Shown here: positions 54,661-60,623 of the stretch, one piece after another
Numbering within the stretch: position 1 is the first letter of the stretch
Layout: every line of letters starts with the position of its first letter
Origin: Pseudomonadota bacterium
GTDB lineage: Bacteria; Pseudomonadota; Gammaproteobacteria; Steroidobacterales; Steroidobacteraceae
NCBI GenBank assembly: GCA_947449495.1
Contig: CANFSB010000007.1
Span: 1-60,623 of the forward strand
DNA: 60,623 bases
Direction of reading: 5' to 3'
Made by a program: the position numbers and the translations under genes
The notes under the pieces: generated by a model
What the model was told of the DNA's origin: nothing
Databases searched by the model: none
What the model saw: the letters and a program-made list of their open reading frames with translations, nothing else

Positions 54661-56913
54661 TCAAAAGCGCCAGGTGTAGCCGGCGCGCAGGCTGATCTCG
54701 GTCGAAACGGTCGTAAAGCGCCCGTCCTTGTCCACGTCCTGCAGCCCCTGATTGGCCACCAGGAAGTACTTTTGCCCTGCCCGCGGCACCCACACCAAGC
54801 GGGTCTGCAGGCCCATCACCTCGGAGACGTTGTCGTATTGCACCAGCGTGATCCAGCTGAGGAAGGAATTGAAGGCCACCTCGGCCGTACCACTGACAAT
54901 ACGGGTAGTGAAGTCCCCTGCCGGCAGCGAGATGTCATTGAAGCTATACCCGGCCTTGAGACCAAGGTTGCGCGACGGCCGCCAAGTGATCGTGCCGCCT
55001 GCCCCAGTGCGGTTGCCATCGTAAAAGCTGCCGCTGCGGACCGATGCGCTTGCGGCCCACTCCCGCTGCGACCCGGTCTCCAGGTCGAACCCATAGTCCG
55101 CAAAGCTGTAGCTGCCGACGGGCACAACAACCCTGCGCTTAGGTTCCTGGTAGATGGTGAACGGCGCGGTCAGCTGTTCTTGGCTGGACTGATATACCGC
55201 ACGCACGATGTCGCGACCGCGTGTTTCCAGTTCCAGTGGTCGCACCGAGAGCACCTGCGTCTGCAGACGGCCATCAGTACCTTCGACGCGCTCGGCATCG
55301 ACGCCTGCGAACCAACTCTGCACCACGTCGCCATGCACGACGCGCGTGTAGCCCACATCGACCATGCTGTCGCGCACACCGCGACGACTGACAAAGCCCA
55401 GCCCCGGACGGAACTGACTACCAATCTCTTTGGTCGAGGCGCCCATGCGCAGACCTTCGCTGCCCGGCAAACGGACACCGGCACCCCAAGCGCGCGTACT
55501 GCCCGCCACGCTGCCGCTGGCCTGCGAATCCTGGAACCAAGCCTCCGCTTCGACACTGCGCCCGCCAGGCAGGTGGCTATCAAGGTACAGAAAGTCGACG
55601 CCATATAACGATGCAGAGCTATTGCTGCCCGGATCACCCGAGGTCGCGATAAAACCGACGCTGGACTCAGCCAGCACATCGGCCGACACACGCACCACAC
55701 CCAACGTGGCGCGATCGATGTTGCCGGCTGACGTGGCATAGCCATCCTGACGCACGGCCAGCGCACCGATGCGATAGCGCCCTGCGCGACCGCTGAGCTT
55801 TGCACCGGCCTCCAGGTCTACCGGCATACCAGCGGATGAGAGACCCAAGCGACGTGAGAAGAACGGCCGACCGCTCTCTTGGTTGGCACGCGTGGTCGAA
55901 CGGTTGTTGCCCAGATAGCCGCCGCTGCCCAAGCGGCCGAACTCAAACAGATCCGCATCGTTAAGGAAAAAATCGCGTTTCTCGGGGAAGAACAAGCCAA
56001 AGCGCGACAGGTTCACCTGACGGTCGTCGAGCTCGGTCGCCGAAAAATCGGTATTGAGCGTCAGTGATGCATTGAGAGAAGGCGTGAGCCGGTAATAGGC
56101 ATCGAGCGAGGGCTCCAGTACCGTGGCCTGAGTTGACTGCACCTCGTCGCGCTTGTGCCGCACGCCAGCGGACATCACCACATCGAGGCCCTTGCCTTGA
56201 TCCACGTCTTTGATGCCGCGCAACTCACCCAGCACTGCGGGTCCCCAGCTGCGATTGCGTGAGGTCCACAGCACTTCTTCACCCTTACGGCGAATGGCGC
56301 GCGACACATTAAAACCCCATGCCTCGCGACTGGCATCGAAGGGCAGCGTCTTAAAGGGGATGGCGATCTCAAGGCTCCAGCCATAGTCGGTCAGCTGTGC
56401 GCGCGCGTCCCATATCACGGTCCAATCGGCAGTGAACGATGTCGCGCCGGTATAGAGCATGTCGTTGCGCACGCTGTTGAGGTTGACCTCGAAGCGATAG
56501 CCGGTGCGCGAGGAATCAAACGGATCGAGGATGATGGCGATGCGGTCGTCTTCTGACAGCCGTGACCCTTGGCGCATGATGTTGGCGCTGATGCCCTTGG
56601 GGCCGGCGCTGTCCCAGAAGCGCGCCGCGATATACAGCGCATCGGCGTCGTAGGTCACCAGAATCTGACTGCGCTCGGTTGCTGCGTCGCCATCGTGGGG
56701 GCGGATCTGGCGCAGATCATCAATGAGCGCGGCCTGCTCCCATAACGGCTCGTCAACCCGACCATCGATGATCGGGGCGACGCTGGTACGGGTGATCTGC
56801 AACTGAGGCCGCTCGGCAGTGGCCGCGGCTGCGCAGACCGGCACTAAGGCCGCCAGCAGCAACGCACAGACCGCAAGACCACCACCACGAGTTGCACTAA
56901 CAACGCTCAGCAT
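54661..56913 (-). CDS. DUF5916 family outer-membrane-type protein with CBM9-like domain
   Basis: 750 residues. Signal peptide to about Ala31. An N-terminal carbohydrate-binding family 9-like domain (A-P-I-I-D-G-R-V-D-E-P-L-W, V-T-Y-D-A-D-A-L-Y-I-A-A-R-F-W-D, G-Y-R-F-E-V-N) covers about 40-240. The rest is the DUF5916 part: S-R-F-G-L-F-F-P-E-K-R-D-F-F, followed by many amphipathic strands ending in an aromatic residue (Y-T-W-R-F), typical of an outer-membrane barrel. Role unknown; sugar or polymer binding at the outer membrane is inferred. Divergent from xseA. Confidence 0.85.
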   Translation of the reverse strand: MLSVVSATRGGGLAVCALLLAALVPVCAAAATAERPQLQITRTSVAPIIDGRVDEPLWEQAALIDDLRQIRPHDGDAATERSQILVTYDADALYIAARFWDSAGPKGISANIMRQGSRLSEDDRIAIILDPFDSSRTGYRFEVNLNSVRNDMLYTGATSFTADWTVIWDARAQLTDYGWSLEIAIPFKTLPFDASREAWGFNVSRAIRRKGEEVLWTSRNRSWGPAVLGELRGIKDVDQGKGLDVVMSAGVRHKRDEVQSTQATVLEPSLDAYYRLTPSLNASLTLNTDFSATELDDRQVNLSRFGLFFPEKRDFFLNDADLFEFGRLGSGGYLGNNRSTTRANQESGRPFFSRRLGLSSAGMPVDLEAGAKLSGRAGRYRIGALAVRQDGYATSAGNIDRATLGVVRVSADVLAESSVGFIATSGDPGSNSSASLYGVDFLYLDSHLPGGRSVEAEAWFQDSQASGSVAGSTRAWGAGVRLPGSEGLRMGASTKEIGSQFRPGLGFVSRRGVRDSMVDVGYTRVVHGDVVQSWFAGVDAERVEGTDGRLQTQVLSVRPLELETRGRDIVRAVYQSSQEQLTAPFTIYQEPKRRVVVPVGSYSFADYGFDLETGSQREWAASASVRSGSFYDGNRTGAGGTITWRPSRNLGLKAGYSFNDISLPAGDFTTRIVSGTAEVAFNSFLSWITLVQYDNVSEVMGLQTRLVWVPRAGQKYFLVANQGLQDVDKDGRFTTVSTEISLRAGYTWRF

Positions 56914-56965
56914 GCCTAAAGCTCCAGATCCAAGATTTGCCTGCGGAGTGTACTAACATCGACAC

Positions 56966-58315
56966 ATGAACGACCCGGCAACCAGCAAGCGCATCTACAC
57001 CGTTAGCGGCCTCAACCGCGAGGTGGGACAACTGCTGGCGCACGGCTTGCCACTGCTGTGGGTCGAGGGCGAGATTTCCAATTTCACGGCGCCCGCCTCG
57101 GGGCACTGGTACTTCACCCTCAAAGACCGTGACGCCCAGCTGCGCTGTGCAATGTTCCGGGGTCGCCAGAACGGCACTCGCTTTAAGCCGGCCAACGGGC
57201 AGCATGTGGCCGTGCGCGGTCGGGTCGGACTGTACGAGCCACGTGGCGAATACCAGATGACGGTCGAGCTGATGGAAGAGGCCGGCCAAGGCGCCTTGCA
57301 ACGGGCCTTTGAGCAACTCAAACAGCGCCTGGCTGCCGAAGGGCTGTTTGATATTGGGCGCAAGCGCGCTCTGCCCACACTGCCACGCCGCATCGCGGTC
57401 ATCACCTCGGGAACGGGCGCTGCGCTGCGCGACATCCTGCATGTGCTGCAACGGCGTTTCCCGCTAGCGCAGGTGCTGCTATTGCCAGTGCCTGTTCAAG
57501 GCACCGCGGCAGCACCGGCGATCTGCGCGGCACTCGATAGCCTCAGCACTCGCACCGATTGCCAAGTGGTCATCCTGGCGCGCGGCGGCGGTTCAATCGA
57601 AGACCTGTGGGCGTTCAACGAAGAGACGGTGGCACGTGCCATCCATCGCTGCGCGCTGCCGGTGGTCAGCGGCATCGGCCACGAAACCGATTTCACCATT
57701 GCCGACTTTGTGGCCGATGTGCGTGCGCCCACGCCCTCGGCTGCAGCACAACTGGTCAGCCCAGATCAGCAATCGCTGCTGCAGCAATTGGGCGCGCAAT
57801 TGGCACGACTACGACTGGGCATGCAACGCCAGCTATCGCATGCCAAACAGCACCATGCGGCTGCTGCGCGGCGCTTACAGCAGACTCATCCTGGCACGCG
57901 ATTGCATCAGCAGGCGCAGCGCTTGGATGAACTTGAGCAGCGCATGCGTTTGGCATTGGGGCATAGCGTGCGCGATAGCCAGCAACAGCTGGCTGCTGTC
58001 ACCGCGCGACTGCAGCGTGTGAACGCCGGCCAAGTGGTTGCGCAGCTGACCCAGCGCTGCACACAACTGGCACAGCACCTGCGGCGCGGCATGATCGATA
58101 CGCTCAATCACTGCAACCAACGCCTGGCGCTGGCGCAACGTGCACTGGATGCTGTCAGTCCGTTGGCCGTTTTAGGTCGCGGTTATGCACTGGTTGTCAC
58201 GCCAGAGGGCCAGCTGATCAGACAGGCTGCCAGTCTGCACGTTGGTGATGCACTGGACATCCGCTTGGCCGATGGCCGAGTGCAGGCCATCGTGCACAGC
58301 ATCAAGGACGCTTAA
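56966..58315 (+). CDS. xseA: exodeoxyribonuclease VII large subunit
   Basis: 449 residues. Large subunit of the single-strand-specific exonuclease VII, a cytosolic DNA repair enzyme. Seen: an N-terminal OB fold (W-V-E-G-E-I-S-N-F, S-G-H-W-Y-F-T-L-K-D), the catalytic core with V-I-T-S-G-T-G-A-A-L-R-D-I-L, A-R-G-G-G-S-I-E-D-L-W and GHETDFTIADFVADVRAPTP, then a long coiled-coil region and the C-terminal V-L-G-R-G-Y-A-L-V. The stop TAA is followed at once by the ATG of the next gene. Confidence 0.97.
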   Translation: MNDPATSKRIYTVSGLNREVGQLLAHGLPLLWVEGEISNFTAPASGHWYFTLKDRDAQLRCAMFRGRQNGTRFKPANGQHVAVRGRVGLYEPRGEYQMTVELMEEAGQGALQRAFEQLKQRLAAEGLFDIGRKRALPTLPRRIAVITSGTGAALRDILHVLQRRFPLAQVLLLPVPVQGTAAAPAICAALDSLSTRTDCQVVILARGGGSIEDLWAFNEETVARAIHRCALPVVSGIGHETDFTIADFVADVRAPTPSAAAQLVSPDQQSLLQQLGAQLARLRLGMQRQLSHAKQHHAAAARRLQQTHPGTRLHQQAQRLDELEQRMRLALGHSVRDSQQQLAAVTARLQRVNAGQVVAQLTQRCTQLAQHLRRGMIDTLNHCNQRLALAQRALDAVSPLAVLGRGYALVVTPEGQLIRQAASLHVGDALDIRLADGRVQAIVHSIKDA

Positions 58316-59140
58316 ATGCACCTCAAAACACTATGGGCAGCCCTGGTCCTTGCCCTGCCTACCAGCGCTGCGCTGGCGGCTCTGCCGCAGCAAAGTCTGG
58401 TGCCCGGCGGCGTTGCCGTAGTGGATGTGGGTGATGCCCAAGCACCAGCACCGGCTGTCACCTTCAACGGCCGGCGTGTGCTCACCGTGCGCGATGGCGC
58501 GCGCTGGATGGCAGTTGTGGGTATGGCACTGTCGACCAAGCCCGGCACCGTGCACTTGGATGTGCGCCCGTTGCAGGGTGCACCTCGCAAACTACCGCTG
58601 ACCATTGCCGACAAGCGCTATGTGGAACAGCGCCTCAAAGTGGCGCCGGGTCAGGTGGATTTGGCGCCGGCTGATCTGGCGCGTGTCGAAGTGGAACAAA
58701 AACGCATTCGCAGTTCACTCGACAGCTTCACCGATACCAAGCCTGCAACCCTGACACTGCGTTCACCGGTCACAGGTCCGCGATCAAGCAGCTATGGCCT
58801 GCGCCGGGTGTTCAATGGACAGCCCCGTGCACCGCACTCGGGCATGGACATCGCAGCACCCACGGGCACGCCCATCATCGCGCCTGCAGATGGCGTGGTG
58901 CTTGATGGTGGTGAGTTCTTCTTCAACGGCGGCACGGTGTTCATCGACCATGGTGGCGGCTTTGTGACGATGTATTGCCACTTGAGCGCCTGGGATGTGA
59001 AGCCCGGTGATGTGGTCAAAGCCGGTGAGGTGATCGCCAAAGTAGGCGCGACCGGTCGCGTGACCGGTCCTCATCTGCACTTTGGCGTGACGCTCAACGG
59101 CACCATGGTTGATCCGGCGCTGTTTTTACCAGCGCCGTAA
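58316..59140 (+). CDS. M23 family metallopeptidase (LytM-like)
   Basis: 274 residues directly after the xseA stop, so co-transcribed. Signal peptide to about Ala21. The C-terminal M23 domain shows G-L-R-R-V-F-N, H-S-G-M-D-I-A-A-P (zinc ligands His and Asp) and P-H-L-H-F-G-V (the last His pair). It would cut peptidoglycan cross-links in the periplasm or regulate amidases. All metal-binding residues are present, so an active enzyme is predicted. Confidence 0.93.
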   Translation: MHLKTLWAALVLALPTSAALAALPQQSLVPGGVAVVDVGDAQAPAPAVTFNGRRVLTVRDGARWMAVVGMALSTKPGTVHLDVRPLQGAPRKLPLTIADKRYVEQRLKVAPGQVDLAPADLARVEVEQKRIRSSLDSFTDTKPATLTLRSPVTGPRSSSYGLRRVFNGQPRAPHSGMDIAAPTGTPIIAPADGVVLDGGEFFFNGGTVFIDHGGGFVTMYCHLSAWDVKPGDVVKAGEVIAKVGATGRVTGPHLHFGVTLNGTMVDPALFLPAP

Positions 59141-59144
59141 GCCG

Positions 59145-60623
59145 TCAACGCGGGCGCTTACGCGCCGAAGCCTTGCCCGTTGCTGCACTGACGCGAGGTC
59201 CGCGCGTGTTGGCCTTACCACTGCGACTGCTGCCAGGCTTTGCCACCCGCGTGGCATCTGTGGTGCTGCGATTTTTGGGACCGGGCTTGTTGGGCCGCCC
59301 AGTCTCAGCAGGCTTGGCGCCCTTCGCGCCCTTAGCACCCTTGACTGTCTTGGCCTTAGCCTTGGCACGCCCGCCGGTCACACCGCGCGTGGTGGGACGA
59401 TCCACCACCTCGGGTCGCGACGTAGTCTTGCGCAAGGCGCGGCGCCGGTCGTAGGGGTTCTCGTCGGTACGAAACTCCAGCGCGACAGGGTTGGCAAACA
59501 GGTCAAAGGCCTCGCGAAACACGTTCGACAGATAACGCTTGTAGGCATCGGGCACTGCGAAGGTCTGATTGCCATGAATGATGATGCGTGGCGGGTTCTT
59601 ACCACCCTGATGCGCATAACGCAGCTTGATACGACGCCCCTGCACCAGCGGCGGCTGATGCGCTTCGATGGCCTTTTCCATGACGCGGGACAGCTGCGGC
59701 GTGGCCATCTGGCGCATCGAGGCGTCATAGGCGTGCACTGCAGCGCGTGCCAGCTCACCCACACCGGTGCCATGACGGGCAGAGATGAAATGCACCGGCG
59801 CAAACGGCACGAAGTTGAGCCGCAACTTAAGGTCGTTGTGAATAGACTCGCGCTGCGACAACGGAATGCCGTCCCACTTGTTGACGGCAACCAGCAGCGC
59901 ACGACCGCGTTCCAGTGCAATGCCCAGCACGCTGGCATCTTGCTCAGCGACCTCGCCGTGCGCATCGAGCACCATCACCACGATATGCGCTGCGGCAATG
60001 GCCTGCAGCGTCTTGGCGACACTGGCACGCTCAATGGCGTCTTCGACGCGCGCGCGGCGCCGCACGCCTGCGGTATCGATAAGCGTGAACTTGCGACCAT
60101 CGCGCTCGAAGGGCACAAAGATGCTGTCGCGCGTTGTGCCGGGCATATCGTTGGCAATCACGCGCTCTTCGCCGATGAGACGATTGACCAACGTGGACTT
60201 GCCGACATTGGGACGACCGATGATGGCGATGCGGATCGAATCATCATCGGGAACTGCGGCATCGGCATCAGGCTCAAGCCCGTCCAACACCAAGTCCATG
60301 AGTTCTTTGCAACCGATGCCATGCGCAGCAGCAATGGCAAACGGGTCACCACAGCCCAAGCGATGAAACTCTGCGGCGATCACGCCAGGGTCACGACCCT
60401 CGGCTTTGTTGACGGCCAGAAACACCGGCTTGCCGGCGCGGCGCAACAAGCGCGCCAGAGCCATGTCATCCGTGGTGAGGCCTGATTGCCCATCTACCAC
60501 CAGCAACAGATGATCGGCCTCGGCAATAGCGCGCTCGGTCTGCTCGCGCATCAACGCTTCGATGCCAGTGACCGGGCTTTCAACTATACCGCCGGTATCC
60601 ACCACGATGCAGGGCACGGGACC
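59145..60623 (-). CDS. der: ribosome biogenesis GTPase Der (EngA), 5' end outside window
   Basis: The frame is open to the window edge; about 492 residues are visible and the first G-domain start is missing. Seen: V-V-D-T-G-G-I and N-K-A-E-G of the first GTPase domain, then the complete second one: I-G-R-P-N-V-G-K-S-T, D-M-P-G-T-T-R-D, D-T-A-G and V-N-K-W-D, followed by the KH-like domain. Der acts in 50S ribosome assembly. The C-terminus carries about 90 extra residues rich in Lys, Arg, Gly and Ala, including G-A-K repeats, not present in the compact family members. Its stop is 5 bases from the M23 stop. Confidence 0.97.
   Translation of the reverse strand, partial: GPVPCIVVDTGGIVESPVTGIEALMREQTERAIAEADHLLLVVDGQSGLTTDDMALARLLRRAGKPVFLAVNKAEGRDPGVIAAEFHRLGCGDPFAIAAAHGIGCKELMDLVLDGLEPDADAAVPDDDSIRIAIIGRPNVGKSTLVNRLIGEERVIANDMPGTTRDSIFVPFERDGRKFTLIDTAGVRRRARVEDAIERASVAKTLQAIAAAHIVVMVLDAHGEVAEQDASVLGIALERGRALLVAVNKWDGIPLSQRESIHNDLKLRLNFVPFAPVHFISARHGTGVGELARAAVHAYDASMRQMATPQLSRVMEKAIEAHQPPLVQGRRIKLRYAHQGGKNPPRIIIHGNQTFAVPDAYKRYLSNVFREAFDLFANPVALEFRTDENPYDRRRALRKTTSRPEVVDRPTTRGVTGGRAKAKAKTVKGAKGAKGAKPAETGRPNKPGPKNRSTTDATRVAKPGSSRSGKANTRGPRVSAATGKASARKRPR
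59317..59343. repeat. three tandem 9-bp units in the der tail
   Basis: ggcgccctt / cgcgccctt / agcaccctt encode G-A-K three times in the basic tail of Der. Short in-frame repeat expansion that fits a flexible RNA-binding tail. Confidence 0.6.

Noticed and set aside
59109-60485. 458-residue + strand frame opposite der
   Set aside because: Antisense of a well-conserved gene, no recognisable domain.

Overview
The window is about 60.6 kb of GC-rich DNA from a free-living Gram-negative bacterium, most likely a gammaproteobacterium. The reasons are the xseA / guaB / guaA neighbourhood, a TonB-dependent receptor, lipoproteins, a PEP-CTERM surface protein and many Tat-exported proteins. A Steroidobacterales/Nevskiales-like lineage is possible, but there is no rRNA to test this. 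I saw no rRNA, tRNA, CRISPR array or intact integrase/transposase.

Region 1 (1-7.8 kb, mostly + strand): the 3' end of a class II fructose-bisphosphate aldolase gene is followed by an accessory block. It holds a Tat-exported arylmalonate-decarboxylase-like protein, a SnoaL-like protein, a carboxylesterase with an unusual N-terminal extension (- strand), an alpha/beta hydrolase, a DUF6152 protein with its partner, and an exported dienelactone hydrolase. Region 2 (7.8-26.6 kb, mostly - strand) reads like long co-directional transcription units. From upstream to downstream: DUF1592 cytochrome-like, DUF1552 and ankyrin; then a second DUF1592, DUF1552 and ankyrin, a degenerate metallo-beta-lactamase-fold protein, a DUF6152 fusion, a SnoaL-like protein, an MFS transporter, a carotenoid/lignostilbene-type oxygenase and an FKBP isomerase. 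An intact MBL-fold hydrolase is embedded on the + strand between the two cassettes. Region 3 (27.1-33.7 kb, +) holds a DUF1800/DUF1501 pair of visibly lower GC, a G8-domain beta-helix protein and a small SnoaL-like protein. Together regions 1-3 look like a largely periplasmic system for taking up and degrading organic compounds. Ester or aromatic plant-derived substrates are an inference from the enzyme families; no substrate is proven.

Region 4 (33.7-48 kb): a fusion of tRNA-hydroxylase (TrhO) and pseudouridine synthase domains, a TonB receptor with a clear terminator, a sorbosone-dehydrogenase-type lipoprotein, an SDR, a PEP-CTERM protein with a sigma-54-like promoter and a 5' hairpin, another DUF6152 pair, a double SnoaL protein, DUF3228, a fatty acid desaturase, a CPXCG protein and an S41-type peptidase.

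Region 5 (48-51.3 kb) is a genomic-island scar. The 3' end of guaA is present three times (one functional, two displaced copies), flanking first a malonyl-CoA-synthetase-like ligase and then a mobile mystery protein A/B (HTH plus Fic) pair. Region 6 (51.2-60.6 kb) is housekeeping: guaA, a small coiled-coil membrane protein, guaB, a DUF5916 outer-membrane-type protein, xseA, an M23 peptidase and the 3' part of der.

The strongest candidates for something not well described are: (a) the repeated cassette of exported cytochrome-like DUF1592, HxxSHH-type DUF1552 and secreted ankyrin protein; (b) the DUF6152 / GxW partner pair, found three times and once as a fusion; (c) the stacked guaA insertions.
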